Part shown: piece by piece, positions 7,283-15,942 of the stretch
Layout of the letters: each line of letters opens with the position of its first letter
Position numbering within the stretch: position 1 is the stretch's first letter
From: Palsa-504 sp963753225
GTDB taxonomy: Bacteria > Actinomycetota > Actinomycetes > Streptosporangiales > Streptosporangiaceae
DNA length: 64,000 nucleotides
NCBI GenBank assembly: GCA_963753225.1
Contig: CAVWBQ010000044.1
Location: 140,840-204,839 of the forward strand
Reading direction: 5' to 3'
Notes under the pieces: model-generated
Seen by the model: the letters and a program-made list of their open reading frames with translations, nothing else
Databases searched by the model: none
Told to the model about the DNA's origin: nothing
Made by a program: the position numbers and the translations under genes

Positions 7283-9310
7283 CTAGACCACCGCCCGGTA
7301 GCCGAGGCTCAGCACCACGGGGACCGCACCGAACGGCATGCGGAACCGCGCGCCCGGCTTGTCCGGCGCGTAAGGCTCGTTGATGTCGGGCCAGCGCATC
7401 TTCAGGTGCTGGACGGTCAGGCCCGCGACCGAGTACGGGAACTCCATGGCCGAGACGCCGTGCGCCTTGAGCAGCCCGCCCCACCGGAACGCGGCGAACA
7501 CGTTGGCCAGCTCCCGCACCGAGAGGGCCCGCCGCGTCGGCAGGCCGATCAGGTAGACGGCGTCGGCCAGCTCGATCAGGTCGCTGGCGCACTGGGCCAA
7601 GGCGGCTGACCTGGTCCGGAATACCGTGCCGTCGGGATTGACCGTGCCCAGCTTCTCGCCGTGCACCGGCGAGTAGCGCGGCATCCCCTGGCACTGCATC
7701 CAGTCGCAGGCCGCCAGGAGCTCCCATCCGATCCCGGTACGGCCGGCCACATCCTGGTACAGCGGCTGTGCCCGGGTCAGCGGGCCCTTGGCCCGCGCCA
7801 CGAAGTCGGCGGTTACCGGGAGCGGGATTCGCGGGACATAGCGGCGCGGCTTCGGCAGCGGACCCCGCGGCGCGATCCGCGGCCCCGGCCGTGGCCCAGG
7901 TGCCGCCCGCCGCCCCGGATCCGGTTCCGGCGCGTGCCGTCTGGCTCGCACCGCGCCGACGGCCAGCGCCCCCGCAACCCCCGGAATGCCTGCCCCGCCC
8001 GCCGAACCTCCCGCGTCCGGGACGCCAGGCACCACCGCCTGCTGGCCCGCGACCTGAGGCCCGGCGGACGGCGCCGGATCGTAGCGATACAGGTTGTAGA
8101 GCCGCATCAGCGCGACCAGGTTGGCGCCGTAGTCAGGATCGGTGGCGTAGACGCCGGTCAGCGCGTTCGCGAACGCGTCCGGCAGGTGGCGGCTGGCCAT
8201 CGCGTGCTGGTAGGCCGCGCCTAGGGCCAGGAGCCGGCCGTGATCCTCGATGCTCTCCGCGATGTTGCGGTACACCCGGAACGGAGCGGTGCGGGTGACC
8301 CAGGCGCCGTTCTCGTGCTCCCGCGTCGGCAGCATGTCACTGCCGGCCGGGCCGGCCCCCTTGATCCCGAACAGGTTGTGGTCGGCCGTCGCGAGCACGC
8401 TCTGCCCCCAGCCCGACTCGTCGATAGCCTGGGCGATCGTCACCGCGGCCGGGATGCCGTAGCGCTGCTGCGCCGCGATCGCCCCCGGCGCCACCCGGCT
8501 GATGAAGGCCTGCTGGGCCGCTGTCGCGGGCACGCCCGTGGGCTGCTGATCGTGCCTGCGGTAGGCCTGACCCGAACCGCCCTGCGACGCGACGCCCGGC
8601 ACCAGCGCCTCGCCATCCCCAGCCGCCGCACCGCCGCCGCCGTTGTCGACGAAGCCGAGCACGCCCTGCGCGCCGAACGGAGCCGGGAAGCTATGCGCGT
8701 TCACGGTCAGGTTCGGCAGCGAGTCGGCGCCGACGGTGTGCAGGGCGCCGCCGCTGTACCTGGTGACCACCTCGACGTGTCCGTCGAATAGCACCCAGTC
8801 TCCCGGCTGCGGCCGGTAGCCGTCGCCCAGCGGGCGCCAGCGGTGATGCGCCTGCGCGTCCTGCAGCATCGAGACCACGTCCGGCGAGGCCGGGTTGGGC
8901 TGGACGCGCACGTCGGCCCACTGGTGCAGCGGCCACGGATAGGAGCCGCCCCCGCTCACCCAGCTCTGCTGGCCCGCCGCCCTGGCGCCCAGCGCCAGCG
9001 TGAGGCTGGCGAAGGCCGCGCACGATTGCCCGTGGTCGGCGCCGTCGACGCTGCTGGCCTGCCAGATCAGCGACTCCATCTCGGCCGGCGTCCTGGTCCG
9101 CGCCATCTGCAGGTAGTGCCTGGCCACGCTGACGATCGCCGATCGCAGCGCATTCTCCTCCGGAGAGCCAGAGGAGCCCGCGGACCCCGGCCCGGCCGGC
9201 TCGTCCACCGCCAGCAGATGAGCCGGAATGCTCGCCGGCGACGTCATCTCGGCGACCGTGCCGCGGGCGAAGGTGAATCCGGTCATCGCTCCGCAGGTAG
9301 ACAGGCTCAC
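7283..9310 (-). CDS. Multidomain peptidoglycan hydrolase (CHAP-like + glucosaminidase + C-terminal domain)
   Basis: Up to 675 residues. Residues ~60-225 look like a CHAP/NlpC-type cysteine peptidase (SCAAFASLTLALGAR with the candidate cysteine, later GDWVLFDGHVEVVTRYSGG with the histidine). Residues ~275-415 are a glucosaminidase/FlgJ-type domain (AVTIAQAIDESGWGQSVLA, NLFGIKG, YATDPDYGANL). A proline/arginine-rich linker follows, then a conserved C-terminal domain with GWELLAACDWMQCQG and FAAFRWGGLLKAHG. No signal peptide is clear. The start could be GTG 9310, ATG 9286 or ATG 9247; none has an ideal ribosome site. It lies 35 bases behind a membrane-protein gene and is probably co-transcribed. 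Such enzymes accompany conjugation, phage and cell-wall remodelling systems; which applies here is not shown. Confidence 0.8.
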   Translation of the reverse strand: MSLSTCGAMTGFTFARGTVAEMTSPASIPAHLLAVDEPAGPGSAGSSGSPEENALRSAIVSVARHYLQMARTRTPAEMESLIWQASSVDGADHGQSCAAFASLTLALGARAAGQQSWVSGGGSYPWPLHQWADVRVQPNPASPDVVSMLQDAQAHHRWRPLGDGYRPQPGDWVLFDGHVEVVTRYSGGALHTVGADSLPNLTVNAHSFPAPFGAQGVLGFVDNGGGGAAAGDGEALVPGVASQGGSGQAYRRHDQQPTGVPATAAQQAFISRVAPGAIAAQQRYGIPAAVTIAQAIDESGWGQSVLATADHNLFGIKGAGPAGSDMLPTREHENGAWVTRTAPFRVYRNIAESIEDHGRLLALGAAYQHAMASRHLPDAFANALTGVYATDPDYGANLVALMRLYNLYRYDPAPSAGPQVAGQQAVVPGVPDAGGSAGGAGIPGVAGALAVGAVRARRHAPEPDPGRRAAPGPRPGPRIAPRGPLPKPRRYVPRIPLPVTADFVARAKGPLTRAQPLYQDVAGRTGIGWELLAACDWMQCQGMPRYSPVHGEKLGTVNPDGTVFRTRSAALAQCASDLIELADAVYLIGLPTRRALSVRELANVFAAFRWGGLLKAHGVSAMEFPYSVAGLTVQHLKMRWPDINEPYAPDKPGARFRMPFGAVPVVLSLGYRAVV

Positions 9311-9345
9311 CAGCGCGGTCGACCGCCGCCACGTTGGCTTCGTCG

Positions 9346-10347
9346 TTACCTCCCGTGGTCCGGCAGGGTCGTGAGGATGGCCTGCACCTGCGGGTCACCG
9401 GGGTTGCCGGCGTTCTGGAACAGCACGCTCGCGTTCTGCGCGGCCACCGGGCTGGCGCCGGGCATCCACTGCCGGTAGGCGTCGGCGACGAGCGCCGCCT
9501 GGCCCTCCGTGGTGGTCACCGGGCTGGCGCACCGGCTGGGAAACCCGGCACGCGAGACGATGGCCGGCGAGCCGGTGTACCTGGCGCAGTTCTCCGGCTT
9601 GCTCTCCAGACCCGGCTGGACCTCGGGTTTGCCGTTGGCGCCGGTCAGCGTGGCCCCGCCGATGATGTTGTTGATGGCGCGCGCCGCCACCTCCAGGCTG
9701 TCAGCCGGGCTGGACGGGTTGTACGGATGATGCAGGTTCAGCGACCACGCGATCTGGCCTCCCTGGGCGGGAGTGATGGGCTCGAGCCCCTTCCTGCCGG
9801 TCTTGGCATCGGCGTAGCCGGGGTTGTTGTTGCTCGTCAGCAACGCGAAGACCCAGAGAACCTGGCTCGTGTCCCTGGCGCAGGCGAAATTGACCTGGCT
9901 CGGTTCCGACACGACGTTCGGATTCTGGCAGGCGGTGATGATCTCGCTCTTCACGGTGGCCACGCTCGGCGGCCACGACGGGCCCTTCCTGAGCAGGACC
10001 ATCGCGCCGATGACGAGCACCACGAGGCCGGCCGCTGACCCGATGGCGATCGTACGGCCGCGGCCCGAGCGAGGTCGGGGCCGGGGCCGGCGGGCCGTGC
10101 GCCGCCCCCGGTCGATGAGCACCTGGGCCCGGCCGTCATCGTCTGCGCGCCGCGTGTTCCCCCTGGCGCGCAGCATCTCCCGTTCCCGGTGCGGTGGCGA
10201 CTCGGACCCGTAGCCCGGTTCGCGGGTGCGCGACTCCCGCCACTGCGAAAGCTCCTGTTCCAGGTCCAGTACCTTGAGTTCTAGATCCGAGTACCACTCG
10301 TCGTCATTCTCGATAAAGTTTTCGAATTTCTCGTTCGTCGTGATCAC
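9346..10347 (-). CDS. Single-pass membrane protein with cytoplasmic coiled-coil-like N-terminus
   Basis: 333 residues, GTG start. The first ~60 residues are acidic and heptad-like (LELKVLDLEQELSQW), then a basic Arg/Pro-rich patch, one membrane helix near residues 100-120 (TIAIGSAAGLVVLVIGAMVL), and an extracellular domain of ~210 residues with four cysteines (ACQNP, FACAR, ENCARY, SRCASP) that could form two disulfides. I do not recognise a named family. It lies directly upstream of the wall hydrolase in the same direction. The pair resembles cargo of actinobacterial conjugative or secretion loci, but no conjugation ATPase or integrase is in the window, so this is only suggestive. Confidence 0.7.
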   Translation of the reverse strand: MITTNEKFENFIENDDEWYSDLELKVLDLEQELSQWRESRTREPGYGSESPPHREREMLRARGNTRRADDDGRAQVLIDRGRRTARRPRPRPRSGRGRTIAIGSAAGLVVLVIGAMVLLRKGPSWPPSVATVKSEIITACQNPNVVSEPSQVNFACARDTSQVLWVFALLTSNNNPGYADAKTGRKGLEPITPAQGGQIAWSLNLHHPYNPSSPADSLEVAARAINNIIGGATLTGANGKPEVQPGLESKPENCARYTGSPAIVSRAGFPSRCASPVTTTEGQAALVADAYRQWMPGASPVAAQNASVLFQNAGNPGDPQVQAILTTLPDHGR

Positions 10348-10518
10348 CCCTCGCGCATGGCCTGAACCGGGTACTCCGGACTAAACCCGACCCGGCGAAG
10401 AGAGTCAGTGATCTAGCTCACGTGTTCGACCCGTGCCAACTATTAGAACACAAACACGAGTTAGTTGGCCACTATCCAAGCGTGGTCCTCCGCAGGCAGG
10501 CCGGGGAAGATCACTCCT

Positions 10519-11811
10519 ATGACACCCGTATCCCTGATCGTCGTCGGGGCAGGCCAGCGCGGCACCGGGTACGCCCGGTGGGTCCGGCGCCACCCGGACC
10601 GCGCCACCGTCGTCGCGGTCGCCGAACCCAGCCAGCCACGCCGCGCCCGCCTCGCCTCCGAGCACGGCATCGCACCCGGGAACACGGCCGCCGACTGGCG
10701 AGAGCTGGCCAGCCGCGGCAGGCTCGCCGACGCGGTCCTGATCTGCACGCAGGACCGGATGCACGCCGAGCCGGCCGAGGCGTTCGCCGCGCTCGGCTAC
10801 CACATCCTGCTGGAAAAGCCGATGGCGCCGGACGAGGCGGGGTGCCGGCGGATCGTGGCCGCGGTGGAGAAGGCCGGGGTCATGCTCGCCGTCGGCCACG
10901 TGATGCGCTACACGCCGTACACGCGCACGGTCAAGCAGATCGCCGGCTCCGGCCAGCTCGGTGACATCATGAGCGTCCAGCACCTGGAGCCGGTCGGCTT
11001 CTGGCACCAGGCCCACTCCTATGTCCGCGGCAACTGGCGGCGCAGCGACCTGGCGACCTCCATGCTGATGGCCAAGTCCTGCCACGACCTGGACTGGCTG
11101 CAGTACGTCCTGGGCCGGGCGCCGCTGCGGGTCTCGAGCTTCGGCAGCCTGACCCACTTCACCGCCGCGAACCGCCCGCCGGGCGCCGCGGACCGGTGCG
11201 TCGCCTGCCCGGTCGAAGTGAGCTGCCCCTACTCGGCGCCGCGGCTCTACCGCGGACTGCTCGACCGGGGCGCGCGCGGCTGGCCGCTGAGCGTCGTCAT
11301 CGACGACTTCTCTCCCGAGGCCCTGGACGAGGCGCTGCGGGCCGGCCCGTACGGCCGGTGCGTCTACGCCTGCGACAACAACGCCGTCGACCATCAGGTC
11401 GTCGCGCTGGAGTTTCCCGGCGCGACCACGGCCACCTTCACGATGACCGCGTTCAGCCGGCCCGGCCACCGCCGTACCCAGCTGTTCGGCACCCGCGCCG
11501 AGCTGAACGGCGACGGCGAGACCATCCGCGTCTACGACTTCCTCACCGGCGCCGAGCGGACGGTCACCCCCGAGCCAGAGGGCGGGATGAACGCCGCCGA
11601 GGGCCACGGCGGCGGCGACGCGGGACTCATGGACGCGTTCACCGCCGCGGTCGCCACCGGGAACCGCGAGCTGATCTCCTCAGGCCCGCGCGAGTCGCTG
11701 GCCAGCCATCTCGCCGTCTTCGCCGCCGAACGAGCCCGGCTGAACGGCACCGTCGAAACGATCCCGCCGCACCGGAACCCGCCGTTACATGGCGCCGAAC
11801 GGGCGACGTGA
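10519..11811 (+). CDS. Gfo/Idh/MocA family oxidoreductase
   Basis: 430 residues from ATG at 10519 with GGGGAAG upstream. The N-terminal NAD(P)-binding Rossmann fold has VVGAGQRGTGYARWV, and EKPMAPD is the family's conserved EKP motif with the catalytic-region lysine; the C-terminal alpha/beta dehydrogenase domain contains KSCHDLDWLQYVLG. Family members oxidise sugars, inositols or similar polyols. Four cysteines grouped around DRCVACPVEVSCPYS could bind a metal, and this insert is seen in a subset of the family. It stands alone, so the substrate is not indicated. Confidence 0.85.
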   Translation: MTPVSLIVVGAGQRGTGYARWVRRHPDRATVVAVAEPSQPRRARLASEHGIAPGNTAADWRELASRGRLADAVLICTQDRMHAEPAEAFAALGYHILLEKPMAPDEAGCRRIVAAVEKAGVMLAVGHVMRYTPYTRTVKQIAGSGQLGDIMSVQHLEPVGFWHQAHSYVRGNWRRSDLATSMLMAKSCHDLDWLQYVLGRAPLRVSSFGSLTHFTAANRPPGAADRCVACPVEVSCPYSAPRLYRGLLDRGARGWPLSVVIDDFSPEALDEALRAGPYGRCVYACDNNAVDHQVVALEFPGATTATFTMTAFSRPGHRRTQLFGTRAELNGDGETIRVYDFLTGAERTVTPEPEGGMNAAEGHGGGDAGLMDAFTAAVATGNRELISSGPRESLASHLAVFAAERARLNGTVETIPPHRNPPLHGAERAT

Positions 11812-11948
11812 CGGCCCGGCCGCCGCGCTCATCGCCAGTCCGGCCGCCCCGAGGATCCCGTTGAAGAGCATGGCCCCCGCAAGCGGAGCGGACAGAGTAG
11901 GGTTTCCGGGTCTTAGGTCATTGTCATGACGAGGCTGATTGGGGTGTC

Positions 11949-12755
11949 ATGCCCGCCGAGGAGACGTCGCGCTCAGAACTCCATCGGCACATGCGGGAAG
12001 GCATCCGTGCCTGGGTGCGAGAGACGGTGGCCGATGCGGGGAATCGGGTTGCCAGATTTGAATCCACGGGGATAGCGGCTTTCCTTTGCGCAAGTGCCTT
12101 TGGCGGAGTGCTCGCATCGGCCACCGGAATGGGTGGCATCCCGGGAGCGGCGGTGGCGGGTGGTTTTACTGCTGTCGGTACTGGCTACCTCGCTACGGTG
12201 CTTACGAATAAGGCGGAACAGCTCAGGAACAGGGCTGCCACCGCAGCGGAAATCCGTGATGAGCTCGGCGCTGATCTGGAGAACGCGCTGGCCGCTGGTG
12301 ACGCTGACGCGCTGGCGCTACGGGCAGATATCGCTCGGGTGCTGAGGGAAATCGGCGCGACAGAAACGTGCCTTCGTGCCGTGGTGGACTCGGGGAGTGC
12401 GGAGGCAATCGCCGTATTCTGCTCGGCATTCGAGGATCTCGGCGCCAGGTTCACCGAATTCGGCTGGCTGCTTGGCGAAGTACAGCAGAGCTCAATGCTG
12501 ATCCTGCACGAGCTGAACGGCCAGGGTGTCACCCAGCGCATGGTCCTGGACCGCCTGGGGTCGATGGAGGATCTGCTCCGCGAACTGGCCGCGGCCAGGT
12601 GCGGCTCCGGTTCCGCCTGCTGCCGCGCGCGCAGTCCGGTCACCCTATCGAGGGCTGCAGGCGTTCCGCATGCAGGATTCCGCCGTGTTCTTCGGCCGGG
12701 AGCGGTTGACGGCGCAACTTGCCGGTCTCCTGGTCCGACGGCTTCAGGGAACTAG
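11949..12755 (+). CDS. N-terminal region of a STAND NTPase-WD40 protein, cut by frameshift
   Basis: This frame starts at ATG 11949 after GGGGTG. Residues ~41-85 form two hydrophobic segments (GIAAFLCASAFGGVLASA and the following GGFTAVGTGYLATVLT), then a helical, coiled-coil-like region to LLRELAAAR. After about base 12600 the frame turns to low-quality arginine/cysteine-rich sequence, while homologous-looking sequence continues in the +1 frame (see the next entry). Skipping T12600 joins ELAAAR to AAPVPPAAARAV and then to the NTPase motif. The two entries are therefore most likely one gene of about 1,320 codons. Alternatively the N-terminal part works as a separate small membrane protein. Confidence 0.65.
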   Translation: MPAEETSRSELHRHMREGIRAWVRETVADAGNRVARFESTGIAAFLCASAFGGVLASATGMGGIPGAAVAGGFTAVGTGYLATVLTNKAEQLRNRAATAAEIRDELGADLENALAAGDADALALRADIARVLREIGATETCLRAVVDSGSAEAIAVFCSAFEDLGARFTEFGWLLGEVQQSSMLILHELNGQGVTQRMVLDRLGSMEDLLRELAAARCGSGSACCRARSPVTLSRAAGVPHAGFRRVLRPGAVDGATCRSPGPTASGN

Positions 12756-15700
12756 CCTGGTCGTGGTGGCCGGGGCGTCGGGCGCGGGGAAGTCCTCGCT
12801 GCTATGCGCCGGCCTGCTGCCAGCGGTGGCGCGCGGCGCGCTGGCGATCCCCGGGTCGGCTGGCTGGCCGCGGCTGGCGATGACGGCCACGGGAGATCCG
12901 TTAGACGAGCTTGCCGCTCAGATCGCGACCGTCAGCGGCGCGGACGCAGGTCAGCTGCGCGCCACGCTCGCGACTGCCCCGGAGCGTTTCGACCTGAGCG
13001 CGCGACAGGCCGTGCTGGCGGGCGCACCGGGCCAGCCGGGCCAGTCAGGTCGGCTGGTGCTGGTGGTGGATCAGTTCGAAGAGATCTTCCGGTCATCGTG
13101 CGGGGAGGATGACCGGCAGGCTTTCATAACCGCCCTGCACGCCGCGGCCGCCCGGCCGTGGCCCGCGTCGGGCTCGCCACCAGCGGTGGTAATCCTTGGC
13201 GTGCGCGGCGATTTCCTCGTTCGCTGCGCCGACTACCCGCTCCTGCGGTCCGCCGTCAGCGAGCCGTTCCTCGTCACCGCGATGACCGAGCCTGAACTGC
13301 GCCGGGCGATCACCGAGCCGGCCCGGGCCGTGGGGGCGTCGGTCGACGGCGACCTGACCGATGCCTTGCTGCGCGAACTGCATGGTCAGGCTCGGGGCGG
13401 CATGGCCGCGTTGCCGCTGTTGTCACACGCCCTGGCTGAAACGTGGGACAAGCGGGATGGCGCCCGGCTTACCGTCGCCGCGTACGGGCGGACCGGCGGC
13501 ATCGAGCACGCGGTGGCCACGAGCGCCCAGGCGGTGTATGACGCTCTCCGCCCGGCTGAACGACCGGTAGCGCGGGCCATCTTCACCCGGCTCGCGAGCG
13601 TCAGCGAGGACGGCACCGAGGTTTCCAGCCCGGCCACCCGCGAGGAACTGGCCGCCGGCCACTCCGGGTCCGGGGCCGTGACCGCGATCGTGGAGGGGTT
13701 CGCGCAGCGACGACTGCTCACCGTCGACGGCGACATCGTGCAGCTGGCGCACGAGGCATTGCTGCGCACCTGGCCCCTGCTCCGCCAGTGGCTCGCGGAC
13801 GACCAGGCGAAGCTCCAGGTGGCAGCGCGGCTACGCCACGCCAGCCGGGACTGGGACGAGCACGGACGAGACAATGCCTATCTCTACAGCGGAAGACGGC
13901 TGGAAGCGGCCCGGGAGGCGACCGGGGAGCTGGGAGCCGGGAAGCTCGAACACGCGTTCCTGGCGATGAGCGAGCGGTCAGGTCGCCGCCGCCAGTCGCT
14001 CCGCCGGGCGATCGCCGCGAGCCTGGCCGTCCTGCTGATCACCGCGATCTGGTTCGCGGCTCAGGCCGACATCCAGGCCAGCAGCGTGAGGAGTCAGCGC
14101 GATCTCGCTATATCCAGGGAACTGACGGCCGAGAGCGCGAAGTTTGCCGGCACGAACCCCGTTCTGTCGCGCTTGCTGAGCCTGGCCGCCTGGCGGGTAG
14201 ACCGCACCCCGGAGGCCCGCCTCGGCATGCTGAAGGCGGCCGCTCAGCCTGGCGTCGCGGCGCTGCAGGGAAACCCGGTACCAGCCGACTCGGTGGCCTT
14301 CAGCCCGGACCGCCGCATGCTCGCGGTCGGCTACGACAACGGCGTGATACTGCTCTGGGATCTTGCTCACGATCGCCGGGCCGGCAGGCCGCTGCATGCC
14401 GTCGAGCAGCAGGTCACCGGACTGGCTTTCAGCCAGGACGACCGTACGCTGACCAGTTGCAGCAACGACATAGTGCAGCGGTGGGACATCAAGACCGGCC
14501 GCGAGATCGAACAGTCTCCCGACTATCTCCACGGGAAATTCGGCACGGCGGCGCTCGGCCCGGCAGGCGATGTCGTCGCGATTGCCTATGACAGCGGCCA
14601 GGTGCGTTTCATAGACACGTCCACCGGACGTCGGGCCCGCCCGCCTATGACCATTCCGGGCGGGGACAATCAGCTGGCATTCGCACCAGGCGGGAATGTC
14701 CTGGCCGTCATGTCCGACGTGTCTAGTCAGGTGACATTCTGGGATATCGCCACCCGCCACAGGATCGGCCCGCGTCTCGCCCAGGTCGGAGCGCCCGGAG
14801 TGGGCCAGACCATGGCGTTCAGCCCCGACGGGAGGCTGCTCGCCGCCGCTGCCCTGAATGGCCAGGTGCAACTCTGGGATCTGACCACCGGACGCCTGCT
14901 CAGTCAGGCCTTCGACTCTGGCCTGACCGTGCCTGTCTCATCGGTCGCGTTCAGCCCCGACGGACTCACGCTGGCCACTGGCGGCAACGACGGCTACGCA
15001 CGACTGTGGAACGTCGCCGCCGACGGCCCTCTCCTGACCAGGACACCGTATGAGGTCGATGCCCTCGCCTTCGGTTCAGACGGCAGGGAACTGGCGTTCG
15101 GCACTGCCGTCGGCCGTGTCTTCCAGTGGAACCTGGCCAAGCGACACCAGGACGGCCCGCCGGTAACCATCCACGCAGGCCCGGTAACGGCCGTCGCGTT
15201 CGGACCCGGGGGGAAGACCCTGATCACCGACGCTGGCAGTGGCACCACGCATGTTCGGATATGGAGCCTGCCCAGCCGCCGCCAGAAGGGCCCGCCCGTG
15301 ATCGACAACATCTACATCAGCAGGGCGCAGTTCAGCGGAGACGGGCAGACCTTTGCCGACTACGCCATCAACGGGCAGGTGTCGCTGGCGAACATGGCCA
15401 CCGGCCTGGCTGGCCGGACCATCATGACCAGCTTCGCCCCCGTCTCCGCCATGTCGTTCAGCGCGGACGGCCACTTGCTCGCGATGGAGGGAGATATCAA
15501 CGGCGTCGAGCTTGTACGGCTCTGGGACCTGGCCACCCGTCGCCTGGTAGGCCCGGTCATCACGACCGGCGAAGGCTCAAGTTACACCGGGCCAGGCCTC
15601 GCCGTGGCGCTCAGTCCGGATGGTCGTATTCTGGCGACCGCGGACTTTGACGGCGGTGTGCAGTTGTGGGACGTCTCCAGCGGGCAGCGGATTGGCGTGC

Positions 15701-15921
15701 AGGCCAGCACCGCCCGCGTCACGGCGCTCGCGTTCAGCCCGGACGGGCGCGCCTTGGCGGTTGGCGGTACCGACGGCGGCGTCCGGCTGCTGGACACCAC
15801 CTACCTCACCGATGTGACGTCGAGCCTATGCGCGAACGCGCCCACTTCGCTGTCTGCTGAACAGTGGGCTCTTTATGCCTCTGGCGTTCCCTACCAGAGG
15901 ATTTGCCCGGCCCGGAGCTGA
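12526..15921 (+). CDS. nSTAND-type NTPase with WD40 repeats (main part of the frameshifted gene)
   Basis: The open frame begins at GTG 12526, but sequence resembling the family starts near 12601. SPYRGLQAF...FFGRE is the entry signature of this NTPase group; Walker A is GASGAGKSS (~residue 83-91) and Walker B-like is LVLVVDQFEE (~180). A helical domain follows, then one membrane helix (~495-515, SLAVLLITAIWFAAQ), then from ~585 to the end about a dozen WD40 repeats, many marked VAFSPDG and VQLWDL. The C-terminus (SAEQWALY, GVPYQRIC) is typical of the group. STAND proteins are ligand-triggered oligomerising switches; members act in signalling and in anti-phage defence. No effector enzyme domain is visible. 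No native ribosome site supports a separate start. Confidence 0.85.
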   Translation: MSPSAWSWTAWGRWRICSANWPRPGAAPVPPAAARAVRSPYRGLQAFRMQDSAVFFGRERLTAQLAGLLVRRLQGTSLVVVAGASGAGKSSLLCAGLLPAVARGALAIPGSAGWPRLAMTATGDPLDELAAQIATVSGADAGQLRATLATAPERFDLSARQAVLAGAPGQPGQSGRLVLVVDQFEEIFRSSCGEDDRQAFITALHAAAARPWPASGSPPAVVILGVRGDFLVRCADYPLLRSAVSEPFLVTAMTEPELRRAITEPARAVGASVDGDLTDALLRELHGQARGGMAALPLLSHALAETWDKRDGARLTVAAYGRTGGIEHAVATSAQAVYDALRPAERPVARAIFTRLASVSEDGTEVSSPATREELAAGHSGSGAVTAIVEGFAQRRLLTVDGDIVQLAHEALLRTWPLLRQWLADDQAKLQVAARLRHASRDWDEHGRDNAYLYSGRRLEAAREATGELGAGKLEHAFLAMSERSGRRRQSLRRAIAASLAVLLITAIWFAAQADIQASSVRSQRDLAISRELTAESAKFAGTNPVLSRLLSLAAWRVDRTPEARLGMLKAAAQPGVAALQGNPVPADSVAFSPDRRMLAVGYDNGVILLWDLAHDRRAGRPLHAVEQQVTGLAFSQDDRTLTSCSNDIVQRWDIKTGREIEQSPDYLHGKFGTAALGPAGDVVAIAYDSGQVRFIDTSTGRRARPPMTIPGGDNQLAFAPGGNVLAVMSDVSSQVTFWDIATRHRIGPRLAQVGAPGVGQTMAFSPDGRLLAAAALNGQVQLWDLTTGRLLSQAFDSGLTVPVSSVAFSPDGLTLATGGNDGYARLWNVAADGPLLTRTPYEVDALAFGSDGRELAFGTAVGRVFQWNLAKRHQDGPPVTIHAGPVTAVAFGPGGKTLITDAGSGTTHVRIWSLPSRRQKGPPVIDNIYISRAQFSGDGQTFADYAINGQVSLANMATGLAGRTIMTSFAPVSAMSFSADGHLLAMEGDINGVELVRLWDLATRRLVGPVITTGEGSSYTGPGLAVALSPDGRILATADFDGGVQLWDVSSGQRIGVQASTARVTALAFSPDGRALAVGGTDGGVRLLDTTYLTDVTSSLCANAPTSLSAEQWALYASGVPYQRICPARS

Positions 15922-15942
15922 GAGGCCCGGTTCCCTCCCCGG

